Below are positions 35,849 through 44,883 of a stretch of DNA of 64,000 nucleotides, in pieces (within the stretch, counting starts at the first letter, position 1; each line of letters begins with the position of its first letter). Source of the DNA: Lentisphaerota bacterium. Its GTDB lineage: Bacteria > Verrucomicrobiota > Lentisphaeria > Victivallales > Victivallaceae. The position numbers were made by a program, and so were the translations under genes. Below the pieces are notes generated by a model, which was not told where the DNA came from, made no database searches, and saw nothing but the letters and a program-made list of their open reading frames with translations. The stretch lies in assembly GCA_017134815.1 (NCBI GenBank), contig CP071032.1, forward strand, positions 2,104,001-2,168,000. The letters run 5' to 3'.

Positions 35849-37309
35849 ATGACCCTTAAACAAAAGAAGTTTTCTGTTCAGGAGCTGACAGGGCGTTTGA
35901 ATTCGCTGATTGCGAGCTTGAATGTACTGTTTACTGAAGTAAATAATGGCGATAAAGTATATATGGATATATTTCGATTGTCATTTATCAAGTCTTATGA
36001 CTCCTGCCTGCGGGCAGCACTTAATGAACTCATCGACTTTGAGTCCTCGCCTTACTCAAAAAAGCGCTTATACTCTGTAATTGACCGGCAGGCCGACAGT
36101 ATTGATCTGGTAAATCAGCTTTTGAGGGAATCCGGCGGCGGAAAAATACCGCACCTCCTTGAAGCTGCAGCATTTGACGCACTTATTGGCAGGCAGGCAG
36201 TTAAAATAAACCGAGACGGCAGCCTCAAAGCAGGTGACGATGGAGAGTTTATGCTGCAGCATGCAGATCGACTCTGCAATGATACGGCACTGCTAAAGGA
36301 TTATTTTTCTTTTCTTGAAACTGAAGCGGATATGGAAGGTTTGCCAAGGCTGCACCCGGAAGCCCTAAAACTGTTTTCCGGGAAATCAGCAATCAAGCTG
36401 GATGATGGCAAAGTGACTGAATCAACCTTGAAATCACTTAGAGTCGGGGCCGCTGCCGCTGACCCTTTTCATTGCGCAAGGGTTTTCCGCTATTCGGATG
36501 AAAAATTCATACCGGCCAGGCTGGACAATATTAGAGCTGCCGGTAAATTTTATGGTTATGAGGGCCCGCGCAGGATTTTCAATGAGCATTTCAAGGATTT
36601 CGCTGAGGGGCGGTCAAACGTGCCGCTGTTGATCAGCAGTTTGCCTGGACTGGGCAAGACTCATTACGCAATTGCTTATACTTTAGCACATGAAAACCTG
36701 ACTTTGGTTCTGCCGGAACCGGAAGACATTGAAAAGCCTCTGGAGCGCCTTTTAACCAGACTTGAGGCGCGGCATGACCATCGTTTTGTAATTTTCTTTG
36801 ATGATATTGACCCTGCGAATACTAACTGGTATTATTTCAGGACTAATATAGGCGGCAGCCTGCAGCTGCCGGAAAATGTCTGCCTGATTGCTGCTTCCAA
36901 TCATTATTTTCCCCCCAATATTGTCAGTCGCGGCCGTATGGTCACGTTTCCGAGATTTGATGAGCTGCGCTGTATGGACATGATTGAGGATTTCCTGAAG
37001 GAACTGGGTATGCGGCATTGTCCGAAGAATCTGGTCTATGTGGTGGCTGAAGACTATTGTGAACAATACGGACAGAAAAAATTTGGAGAGCTAAGCCCCA
37101 GAACCCTGATTCGCTATCTTGACGGTTTCAAGAAAGACCTGAAGAAACGTCGTCGAATGCTAGAAATATCCCGTGGGGAGATGGTGCCTAAACCAGATCC
37201 TCAGCTGTTTTATGAATTCAATGTCAAGCTGATGCGCTCAATTTATGGAGAAGGAGCTATAGATGCTCTGCGTGAGGAACGCCTCAAAAATGAACTTGGA
37301 ACCATATAA
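35849..37309 (+). CDS. AAA+ ATPase of unknown role (DUF815-like)
   Basis: The 486-residue protein has a helical N-terminal half (about 1 to 220) with no known motif and an AAA+ module after residue 230: FYGYEGPRRIFNEHF, Walker A ISSLPGLGKTHYA, Walker B FVIFFDDIDP and sensor LIAASNHYFPPNIVSRG. The fold resembles the DUF815 group of predicted ATPases, but this is a loose match. The ATG at 35849 has GAGG upstream; an ATG at 35810 would add 13 residues. No partner gene is adjacent, so its substrate or machine is unknown. Confidence 0.7.
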   Translation: MTLKQKKFSVQELTGRLNSLIASLNVLFTEVNNGDKVYMDIFRLSFIKSYDSCLRAALNELIDFESSPYSKKRLYSVIDRQADSIDLVNQLLRESGGGKIPHLLEAAAFDALIGRQAVKINRDGSLKAGDDGEFMLQHADRLCNDTALLKDYFSFLETEADMEGLPRLHPEALKLFSGKSAIKLDDGKVTESTLKSLRVGAAAADPFHCARVFRYSDEKFIPARLDNIRAAGKFYGYEGPRRIFNEHFKDFAEGRSNVPLLISSLPGLGKTHYAIAYTLAHENLTLVLPEPEDIEKPLERLLTRLEARHDHRFVIFFDDIDPANTNWYYFRTNIGGSLQLPENVCLIAASNHYFPPNIVSRGRMVTFPRFDELRCMDMIEDFLKELGMRHCPKNLVYVVAEDYCEQYGQKKFGELSPRTLIRYLDGFKKDLKKRRRMLEISRGEMVPKPDPQLFYEFNVKLMRSIYGEGAIDALREERLKNELGTI

Positions 37310-37358
37310 AAAGGCTGATATCTTGCCCCCTGATTATTATAGAATCAAATCAGCAGGT

Positions 37359-37826
37359 TTACTTTAAATCAAGATTATCCAGTGCACTCCATGGACTGTC
37401 TTCAGCAGGCTTTTCATGGCAGTTGCAGGTTTCTTCGTTCAAGTTTGTGCCGCAGGTGTGGCATAGCCCTTTGCAGTCTTCGCTGCAGATACAGTTTACC
37501 GGCAGCTGCATCACCAGTTCTGAACGCAGGTCCTCACTGAGGTCAAGTTCCTGTTCGGTTACATCCTCAATAAAAAGGCACAGTTTTCTGTTGGCAGCTT
37601 CTCCTTTAAATTCTTTCAGACAGCGGCCACAGACCCCTTTGTACGGAATGCTGATGCTTCCGTTTACCAGCACACCATTGCTGACCTTTGATACGTTAAG
37701 GTCGTATTTGACATTTTCATGGAACTCAATCATGTCGGAGTTTTCTACTTCAAGAAAGGATGACGGTTCTTCCCCCTCAAGATGAATATCCTGATGGTCA
37801 AGCAGTCCCATTGAAACTTTAATCAT
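37359..37826 (-). CDS. yceD: YceD/DUF177-family protein
   Basis: The 155-residue protein has the family's CGRCLKEFKG and the acidic-then-Cys block CSEDCKGLCHTCGTNLNEE. YceD proteins are linked to ribosome RNA processing and usually precede rpmF (ribosomal protein L32). No rpmF follows here; a convergent ATPase gene ends 49 bases away. It overlaps the end of coaD by eight bases. Confidence 0.85.
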   Translation of the reverse strand: MIKVSMGLLDHQDIHLEGEEPSSFLEVENSDMIEFHENVKYDLNVSKVSNGVLVNGSISIPYKGVCGRCLKEFKGEAANRKLCLFIEDVTEQELDLSEDLRSELVMQLPVNCICSEDCKGLCHTCGTNLNEETCNCHEKPAEDSPWSALDNLDLK

Positions 37827-38313
37827 GCTTTTTTAATTCCTTAATTTTTTCAGTCAAGGCAAAGCTGACTGGGCGTGGTACGTAATTTGAGAAATCGCCT
37901 CCCAGCAGTGCTGCTTCCTTGATTATGCTGGAACTGACAAAAGAATTCAGTGGTGTCGGCATCATAAAAATAGTCTCGCAATCTGAATTCAAGCTCCGGT
38001 TCATTAAGGCCATCTGCAGCTCATATTCAAAGTCGGAGAATGCCCTGAGTCCGCGCAGGATAGCGTTTACATTGTATTTGACAATTGCATCCACGACCAG
38101 TCCTGAAAAAGATATGGCCTGAACATTATCCAAATGCTTCGTACATTCTTTAATTATTGCAGTGCGTTCCTCGATTGAAAAAAGCGCGTCTTTGGCCTGA
38201 TTTACAGCCACGCCGACGATGACTTCGTCAAACAGTTTACTGGCGCGCTCTACCAGGTCAAGGTGTCCGTTTGTCATGGGGTCAAAACTGCCCGGATAGA
38301 GTACTCTTCTCAT
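37819..38313 (-). CDS. coaD: Phosphopantetheine adenylyltransferase
   Basis: CoaD makes dephospho-CoA from phosphopantetheine and ATP. The 164-residue protein has the nucleotidyl-transferase motif YPGSFDPMTNGHLDLVERA at the N-terminus, NAILRGLRAFSDFEYELQMA near residue 85 and the C-terminal FVSSSIIKEAALLGGDFSNY. It is the first gene of the coaD-yceD pair. Confidence 0.96.
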   Translation of the reverse strand: MRRVLYPGSFDPMTNGHLDLVERASKLFDEVIVGVAVNQAKDALFSIEERTAIIKECTKHLDNVQAISFSGLVVDAIVKYNVNAILRGLRAFSDFEYELQMALMNRSLNSDCETIFMMPTPLNSFVSSSIIKEAALLGGDFSNYVPRPVSFALTEKIKELKKHD

Positions 38314-38343
38314 GATGTCAGCTCTTATTTTAGTTATTTGTTT

Positions 38344-38360
38344 CCGTCAACATCCCGTCA
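38344..38360 (-). repeat. TGACGG direct-repeat site 3 (inverted)
   Basis: On the minus strand this is TGACGGGATGTTGACGG, an 11-base period, 31 bases upstream of the coaD start. Confidence 0.4.
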
Positions 38361-38428
38361 AAGGTATTTTTTTAAAATTAAGTTCAATAAAGTAACTTTG
38401 AGCATAAAAACCGTCGAAAAAATCATGT

Positions 38429-38445
38429 TGACGGGTAAATGACGG
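38429..38445 (+). repeat. TGACGG direct-repeat site 4
   Basis: TGACGGGTAAATGACGG, an 11-base period, lies about 100 bases upstream of ribF. With the inverted copy at 38344 it brackets the coaD/ribF divergent promoter region. Confidence 0.4.
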
Positions 38446-38546
38446 TTGAATTTTCCATAATAAAATATACTTTAATGCCGATGTTTTACAATTCCGTATA
38501 GCAAAAATCCCGGATGCAAAGTACAAATTAACACTGCTGGTATCAC

Positions 38547-39536
38547 ATGACAGAGACATTGAAGGGAAAAGAACAGTGCTTGAACGTAACGTCGCTTGAC
38601 GCCCTTGCCGAGCATGGCATAAAAAGGGTGTGCGTCGCTATCGGCGTGTTTGACGGCGTCCATAAAGGGCATCAGCTCCTGCTGCGGCAACTGGTTGAAA
38701 TGGCCAGGCTGCAAAACGCCGCACCGGTGGCAATGACTTTCTATCCTCATCCCCGGGCGGTGCTTTTTCCAAATAATCCGCCGCCGCTGCTGGTTTCTCC
38801 TGACCGCAGAATACGTCTGTTGCACGAATACGGGGCTGAGGCAGTAGTTACTCTGTCGTTTTCAGAAAGCTTTGCCCGCCAGACTCCGGATGAATTTATC
38901 CGTAACTGCCTGCATACTCCGCGGGTTGAGATAAAAGGACTGTGTGTTGGGCGTGAGTGGCGTTTTGGCGCTTCAGGAACCGGCGATGTTGAGATGCTGC
39001 ATGATCTGGCCCGTAAAAATAACTTTGTTTTTGCCGCCGTCAATGAGCTGCTGCAGGACAATGTTGCTGTCAGCAGTACTTCAATCCGGCGTGCTATTGC
39101 AGCAGGATTGCTGCAGAAAGCGGCTGCCATGCTGGGTCGTCCTTACACGCTTTCCGGCCGGGTTAAAAAGGGGCATCAGGTGGCTGGCAGTGAATTAGGG
39201 CACCCGACAGCCAATTTAAAAATTAAATACGGAGTACTGCCGCCGTGCGGAGTTTACGCGGCAAAGGCCTGTGTCAATCATAGTTATTTTCCGGCCGGGG
39301 TCAACATTGGGGTTTCTCCCACTTATAACCGGCCTGAAGACAAGTCAATCAGGGTTGAGGCCCATCTGCTGGATCATAATGGAAATATCTACGGCAGGCA
39401 AATGGAGCTGGCCCTGCTTGAATATCTGCGTGAAGAACGCTGTTTCAGCACTCCGGCTGAACTTAAGATGCAAATTGATCAGGATATCGATGAAATTCGC
39501 AAAATTGTAATCTCTCATGACCCAAAATCAGGATGA
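38547..39536 (+). CDS. ribF: Bifunctional riboflavin kinase/FAD synthetase
   Basis: RibF makes FMN and then FAD from riboflavin. The 329-residue protein has an FAD synthetase domain (CVAIGVFDGVHKGHQLLL near residue 28, then TFYPHPRAVLF and SSTSIRRAI) and a C-terminal flavokinase domain (GHPTANLKI near 217, GVYAAKA, then YLREERCF). This is the usual bacterial enzyme. No clear Shine-Dalgarno precedes the ATG at 38547. Confidence 0.95.
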   Translation: MTETLKGKEQCLNVTSLDALAEHGIKRVCVAIGVFDGVHKGHQLLLRQLVEMARLQNAAPVAMTFYPHPRAVLFPNNPPPLLVSPDRRIRLLHEYGAEAVVTLSFSESFARQTPDEFIRNCLHTPRVEIKGLCVGREWRFGASGTGDVEMLHDLARKNNFVFAAVNELLQDNVAVSSTSIRRAIAAGLLQKAAAMLGRPYTLSGRVKKGHQVAGSELGHPTANLKIKYGVLPPCGVYAAKACVNHSYFPAGVNIGVSPTYNRPEDKSIRVEAHLLDHNGNIYGRQMELALLEYLREERCFSTPAELKMQIDQDIDEIRKIVISHDPKSG

Positions 39537-39547
39537 GGAAATAAATT

Positions 39548-40675
39548 ATGGAAAACCGCAAAACTTATTCAATTGCTGAATTGTCCAGAGAACTGGATAT
39601 CGCAAGAACTACCTTGAATGACTGGATGTCCCGGTACTCGCACTATATTGAATACGAAAATCAAGGTCGCCGCAAGGTGTTTTTTGATTCTTCACTGGCT
39701 GTTTTACAGGAAATATCAGCTTTACGTGAGGAGGGCAAAAATTCTTTTGAAATTGAAAAAGAACTAAGCAAACGTCATCCTTTTCATGCAGAAGTGGCAG
39801 GTGAATTGCCGCTTGACGATGAAACGGACAGTCCCGGAGAAGAGCATGAGGAGTCTGATCAACCGCAAAATAATCAGGAAGTTACAAAATTGCAAAATCT
39901 TGAAGAACAACTGCTCCCTGCAGTAAAAGAACAGACAGAAGAAGTCGGCAGAATGCTGAGTGAGCAGTTTAAAAAAATGTCTGAAAACCTCGAAGAAACC
40001 CGGGCTATTGCTGACAAATCCGCACGTCGCAACCACCGCTGGCTGGCTATTGCCGTTGTGCTGATTATCTGCCTGGGGGCACTGGCTGTTGTCCTGGCGG
40101 TTAAACTTTCAGGAGTACTCGACCGTCAGGGACAGAATTTTACTAAATCGCAGGGCGAAATTCGCTCAACAGTTTCAAAATCAAGCAAAATGCTTTTTGA
40201 TGAACTCAAAAACCGTGAGGCCAAGCTCAAAGAGCAGGAAGCAAAACTGAATAAGCTGGCAGTAATGCTGGACCGCAACAATGCCAATTATCAGGAGAAT
40301 ATTAAAAAGCTGCAGTCGCAATTGACCACTCAGCGCAAAAGCTTTGAGGAGATGCTTAAGAAATATTCAAACGATGTGGAAAAACAGCGTCAGGCTACAG
40401 TAGCATTGCTGAAAAGTGATTTCGCGGCGCAGCGCCTTAAGCTTATAAAGCAGATTGAAGAACTCAGGGCTAGAAGCGGTAACTATGATGCTGAAACTTC
40501 TTCAGCTTTGAAAGAGCCGCCGGTCATAACTAAACTCAAGGCGGAAGAAGCGAAAGAAGAAGCTCAGGCCAAAAAGTCTGTAAAGAAAATAGAGAAATCG
40601 GAAAATAAAAATTCCGCTGGCTCTGAAAATGTATTGGGAAACAGTAACTCCACCAGTGATAGTCAAGTTAACTGA
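39548..40675 (+). CDS. Membrane-anchored MerR-like HTH protein with extracytoplasmic coiled coil
   Basis: The 375-residue protein starts with a MerR-type winged helix (residues 5 to 70: YSIAELSRELDIARTTLNDW, then GRRKVFF). An acidic linker (90 to 110) and a helical segment follow. One membrane segment lies at about 165 to 188 (AIAVVLIICLGALAVVLAV), after basic RRNHR. A long Lys/Glu/Gln-rich coiled coil (200 to 310) and a low-complexity C-tail complete it. Topology puts the coiled coil outside. It lies 11 bases after ribF. DNA targets and trigger are unknown. Confidence 0.75.
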   Translation: MENRKTYSIAELSRELDIARTTLNDWMSRYSHYIEYENQGRRKVFFDSSLAVLQEISALREEGKNSFEIEKELSKRHPFHAEVAGELPLDDETDSPGEEHEESDQPQNNQEVTKLQNLEEQLLPAVKEQTEEVGRMLSEQFKKMSENLEETRAIADKSARRNHRWLAIAVVLIICLGALAVVLAVKLSGVLDRQGQNFTKSQGEIRSTVSKSSKMLFDELKNREAKLKEQEAKLNKLAVMLDRNNANYQENIKKLQSQLTTQRKSFEEMLKKYSNDVEKQRQATVALLKSDFAAQRLKLIKQIEELRARSGNYDAETSSALKEPPVITKLKAEEAKEEAQAKKSVKKIEKSENKNSAGSENVLGNSNSTSDSQVN

Positions 40676-40820
40676 TATAGACAGCTCTAAAAATTGTGAG
40701 TTTTGTGAAAAGGTATCCAGTTTTTCAGCGGCTTTGTGCAACTGAAGGATTTCGATTCTCTTTTTCAAAATATTAAAACTATTTTAGAGCCATGCTCAGG
40801 CTTTTAGCTTTTAATAAATT

Positions 40821-40856
40821 CAGACAGTATGCGCCGCCCTTGTGGCGGCGTGTCTG
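40821..40856. other. Strong GC hairpin upstream of the helicase gene
   Basis: CAGACA/TGTCTG and CGCCGCC/GGCGGCG form an outer and an inner stem with a five-base loop. It is 43 bases before the TTG start of the helicase and 145 bases after the previous stop. No T run follows. It may end the upstream transcript or affect helicase translation. Confidence 0.45.
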
Positions 40857-40898
40857 CCGACGTTGTGACACTGGGACTAACCATAACGGAACGAATAG

Positions 40899-43442
40899 TT
40901 GGACAGGGAACTTAATAAAATAAACTTTTACTTCGAGGAGGGGCGTAGACTTTGGCAGACTGAACCTGAAAGAGCAGCCTCCCGTGAATTTTATGAAATG
41001 TGGGAATCTATCCAGAAACCACTTCCTTTCATCGTTAAAGATTATATAACCTTGCTTGAGATTCTTTTTGATCTGGATGAACCAGAATTAGAGAAAACCG
41101 CTTATTTTAACTGGCACCCGGCCGAAAATTGTCCCGCTCTGACCGTAGAGAGCCGGGAATGGCAAAAACATTATCTGCTGATATTTAATGACGGTGAACC
41201 GTATATTATTGAGCAGGATATGGAGTTTTTTGACAACGACGAACTTTCGCTGGGCGAAAGGCTGGAAATCATTTATGATGTCATTGCCTGGCTTCGCAAA
41301 AACTCTCCTGATAAGACCGTTCTTGACATCACCAAGAAAGAGTTTGTTGAAGCAATGCAGAATGTCGAGACCAATCACGAGGCTTTTGCTGTAGGAGCAA
41401 TGAAACGGACCTCTGCTCGCTACTTGAAACTGCTGATCCGCAAAGCAACTGCCGACATGGCCGCTGATGAATTGAGCAGCCAGTTAAGCCTGCCGCTCGA
41501 TGGAGGCTATTCTGTTGGAGAGAAAAGCAGTATCGAAGATTTTATCCCGACTCTGGTTAAAACTGAAATTCCTGCTCGAACTCCGTGGAATATAAACTAC
41601 AGCCTGCAGTTGCAGCTTCGGGCCCTGGAGCTTGCTGCTGAAAATGACCGTGATTTTGTGCTCCATTTCGGCGAAGCCAAGCAGCTTGCCAGGCCGGGGC
41701 GCTCAGACTTGGCTTTGCGAATTCCGGCGACTCCGGATATGCCGCTGGTTCAGGGGGATTTTCTGAATGTTTTTATGCGTGGCGAAAGAACGGTTTTCGG
41801 TACGTTCAAAGTTGATATATTTGACGGAGACTCAATACTTGGACGGATGCGATGTGATCATCCCGCAGAAGCGGCTTCCTGTCTGGACCGCCTGTTTGCT
41901 CGCCTGCAACGCAGTCCAAGTCGTTTTCTGGCAGAAGAGTTTGATCAGCTGAGTAAGGGTATTGCAGGCAGAAAAGTCAAAAAAGGTAATGCCCTGCGAA
42001 CTGTTCTGGGATTTGATAAATTTGTTTTTGAGCCGGGTAATGTGCAGAATGCTCCCGGCGAAATGGACGCTTCGCAGCAGGCCGCCTGGGCAGCAGCGAC
42101 TGCCGCTGCTAATCCGGTTGTACTTATTCAAGGTCCGCCGGGAACAGGGAAGACCTTTGTGCTGGAAAAAGTCGTTCGTGAGTTATGCCGCCAGGGTAAA
42201 CGTATATTGATAACGGCGCCCTCAAATACTGCAGTGGATAATATCTGCCGCCGTATCATTAATCTGCCGGTGCTGCGGTTTGGTAAAAATCGCAACAGCA
42301 TTGCTCCGGATGTGGCGGAAGCCTGCTGGATTGGAGAACCGCGCAATGTCAACCGTTTTGTTATGAAACGAGAACAGCTCAGTACGGGCGGAATTTATGC
42401 TGGTACCCATGTCGGGTTGTTGCGGGATGGCATTGTCAAGGAGGACCAGAAGCAGAACGGTCCGTTTGATGCAATTATTTTTGATGAAGCCGGTATGGCT
42501 AATATGGCAGAGTTTCTGTTATGTGTCGGGCTGGGGAAACGGGTGCTGCTGTTTGGTGATCATCAACAGTTGCCGCCATTCCCGCTTCCTGAAAATGTCA
42601 GGAAAGCACTGCTCAAAGAGTTTGCTCCTTTGCCATGTCATATGGGATCACTGGTAAGTGACAGCGCCCTGCAGTGGCTGGCTGAAAGCCGTAAAATACC
42701 GGTTATCATGCTGCAGCAGTCATATCGCTGCCAGAATCCACGTCTGCTGCGGTTTGCGTCGACACTGTTTTATGATGCCGGAGTGAGGGCCAGCAGTTCT
42801 GCTGAATATTACCAGCTGGATTTTCATGAACGTAAATCGAAGTACCCGGTTTCAACCCTGCGCTTTTTTTCGACTTCTGAACTTTCATTGAAAAAACGCA
42901 GCGAGCACCTTTCCATGGAGGGGCAGAAGCCAGGTGTTGCCAACCCGGCAGAGGCTTATATTTGTCTTTATGCTTTTTACCAGATGATAAAAAAATATCC
43001 GCTGGAAGAAATTTCGATAATAGCTCCTTACCGCAGGCAAGTGGGGCTGATACGGGACAACCTGTCGCTGGAGAAGGTTTCCAGGTTATGTCCGGAGCAA
43101 AAAATTACTGCCAGGCGCTGGAAGCATTTCCTGCTGACCAGGGTCGCAACCGTGGACAGCTTCCAGGGTGGTGAAAGCGATGTTGTTATAATTTGTTATG
43201 TCCGCAGCAACAAGGGTGGCGGTATTGGTTTTGTAGACAATCCAAATCGTATTAATGTAGCTCATACCCGCTGCCGGCGTGAAATTATTATAACTGGCGA
43301 TTTGAAAACGCTTAAAGCGCAGGCTGGCAGTAACATTTTCCGCCGAATGGAGCGGGCTTTCTATCGTGATGGTGAAATTATTCAAGTTACTGATTACATG
43401 CTGGAGGAAATAGCCGGAACCATAGCCGCAACCTTAGGTTAG
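40899..43442 (+). CDS. Superfamily 1 helicase, UPF1/DNA2-like
   Basis: The 847-residue protein has SF1 helicase motifs in order: I GPPGTGKT (about 411), Ia TAPSNTAVDNI, II FDEAGMA (DEAG), III GDHQQLPP, IV YRCQNPRL, V DSFQGGESDVVI and VI NVAHTRCRREIIITGD. The first 390 residues form a large N-terminal region with no motif I know. It is more like UPF1 or Dna2-type 5'-3' helicases than RecD2. It begins at TTG (weak ACGGA upstream); the next ATG is about 28 residues in. Role in replication, repair or RNA turnover is not known. Confidence 0.85.
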   Translation: MDRELNKINFYFEEGRRLWQTEPERAASREFYEMWESIQKPLPFIVKDYITLLEILFDLDEPELEKTAYFNWHPAENCPALTVESREWQKHYLLIFNDGEPYIIEQDMEFFDNDELSLGERLEIIYDVIAWLRKNSPDKTVLDITKKEFVEAMQNVETNHEAFAVGAMKRTSARYLKLLIRKATADMAADELSSQLSLPLDGGYSVGEKSSIEDFIPTLVKTEIPARTPWNINYSLQLQLRALELAAENDRDFVLHFGEAKQLARPGRSDLALRIPATPDMPLVQGDFLNVFMRGERTVFGTFKVDIFDGDSILGRMRCDHPAEAASCLDRLFARLQRSPSRFLAEEFDQLSKGIAGRKVKKGNALRTVLGFDKFVFEPGNVQNAPGEMDASQQAAWAAATAAANPVVLIQGPPGTGKTFVLEKVVRELCRQGKRILITAPSNTAVDNICRRIINLPVLRFGKNRNSIAPDVAEACWIGEPRNVNRFVMKREQLSTGGIYAGTHVGLLRDGIVKEDQKQNGPFDAIIFDEAGMANMAEFLLCVGLGKRVLLFGDHQQLPPFPLPENVRKALLKEFAPLPCHMGSLVSDSALQWLAESRKIPVIMLQQSYRCQNPRLLRFASTLFYDAGVRASSSAEYYQLDFHERKSKYPVSTLRFFSTSELSLKKRSEHLSMEGQKPGVANPAEAYICLYAFYQMIKKYPLEEISIIAPYRRQVGLIRDNLSLEKVSRLCPEQKITARRWKHFLLTRVATVDSFQGGESDVVIICYVRSNKGGGIGFVDNPNRINVAHTRCRREIIITGDLKTLKAQAGSNIFRRMERAFYRDGEIIQVTDYMLEEIAGTIAATLG

Positions 43443-43525
43443 CGACAGAAATACGCTCCGTCTAATTGCAAATATGCCTGCTTGCAATATATTTAGTGGG
43501 TATTAATTAATTTAACGGTTGGAAT

Positions 43526-44641
43526 ATGAGCAGACTTTTTCTTGTGAGCGGAAATGACAATTTTGCCATCAAGGCAAAGACCCGTGAAGTTGTCAGTGAA
43601 CTTTGCGGGGAGGATTTCAGGGATAACCCTGATCTGGAGGTTATTGTCGGCGACAGTGATGAGGCAAAGCCCGAAGAGATGCTCGCTTCAGTTCTGGCTT
43701 CGTTGAATACACCGCCGTTTCTCAGCCCGGACAAGAAAGTATGGCTTAAACATTTTCAGCACTTTGATAAGATTTTGGCCGCAAATGCCAGAGATATAGT
43801 CAAAAAACGGGTTGCCGAACTGATTGATTTTATCAAACAGGGAATTCCTGACGACATGACATTGATAATAGACGGTCCGGACCTTGATCAGCGGAAAGCC
43901 CTTTTTAAAGCCTGCAAGGCTGCCCAGGGTGCTGAAATTCATTATTTCCGAAAAGCGGATATTTCTTCAAAGGATTATGCCAGAACCCAGTATGATAAAA
44001 TACTGGATATCTGCCATAAAGCCGGAAGAAAAATAGACCAGTCTGCAGTGCAGTATCTGCTTGAAACCGTAGGCAGCGATACCGGTCGGCTGCAGTCAGA
44101 ACTCGAAAAACTGTTCTGTTTTGCCGGTGACAAGGGCAGGGTTACATTGAAGGACTGCAAGTGCATATGCAGTCGGACTCCGGAAGCAATGAGCTGGGAT
44201 TTTGCCAATGCATTGCTGGAGCGCAATATGACAGCGGCGCTTGATCTGGTCAATACTCTGATGGAACAGCTTAAGTCGCAGCGAGGAGTCAACCTTGAAC
44301 TTTCATTGTTGAGCCACGCGGTGCGCAGCTTTCAGGAAATGGTCAAGGCTAAACAGGCTGCTGCGCAGTTAAAGCTGCCGTCCAGAGTCGGGAAATCATA
44401 TTTTTACTCGGTTGATCCCGCACTGAAAGAGAGTTACCCGGATAATATCCTGCTCAAAGTACACCCGTTTCGAGCTTACATGATCTGTCAGAATGCTGCA
44501 AATTTCAGTGACCGTCAGTTGGCTGCAGCTCTCAGAGGTATTCTTGATGCTAACCGCAAGCTGGTTTCCGGCGGCGGTGATCCGCGCATTATCCTTGAAC
44601 AGCTTATCATCGGGATCAGCCGCGGAAAACGCCGCGCCTGA
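43526..44641 (+). CDS. holA: DNA polymerase III subunit delta
   Basis: HolA opens the sliding clamp as part of the clamp loader. The 371 residues have an AAA-like N-terminal domain (LFLVSGNDNFAIKAKTREVV), TLIIDGPDLDQRKALFKAC, and a conserved middle (VQYLLETVGSDTGRLQSELEKL near residue 180). The arrangement and length match holA. It lies 83 bases after the helicase gene. Confidence 0.88.
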   Translation: MSRLFLVSGNDNFAIKAKTREVVSELCGEDFRDNPDLEVIVGDSDEAKPEEMLASVLASLNTPPFLSPDKKVWLKHFQHFDKILAANARDIVKKRVAELIDFIKQGIPDDMTLIIDGPDLDQRKALFKACKAAQGAEIHYFRKADISSKDYARTQYDKILDICHKAGRKIDQSAVQYLLETVGSDTGRLQSELEKLFCFAGDKGRVTLKDCKCICSRTPEAMSWDFANALLERNMTAALDLVNTLMEQLKSQRGVNLELSLLSHAVRSFQEMVKAKQAAAQLKLPSRVGKSYFYSVDPALKESYPDNILLKVHPFRAYMICQNAANFSDRQLAAALRGILDANRKLVSGGGDPRIILEQLIIGISRGKRRA

Positions 44642-44883
44642 TTGCTGCAACAAGCGTGAAATCAGCGTTTTTTCACTAATATTTCTTTAAAAATTGCGAT
44701 TCTGCAATATGTTACTTTTTTGCGACTAAACACAATTATTTTTTTCTTTGATTGTTATCCAGCCATAATTTAAAGTTGAATAGCATTATTTGCATTAAAG
44801 GTTATGACAGCAGTGTTTAGCTGAAAATATTGTTACTGGATTTTTGTAAGTATAACGTTTTAAAATGAGATTAGTTTAAAATT

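Noticed and set aside
44642..44883. Possible BirA operator upstream of bioB (TTGTAAGTA, then AGTTTAAAA)
   Set aside because: Each half has two or three mismatches to the consensus and the 20-base spacing is outside the usual 14-17.
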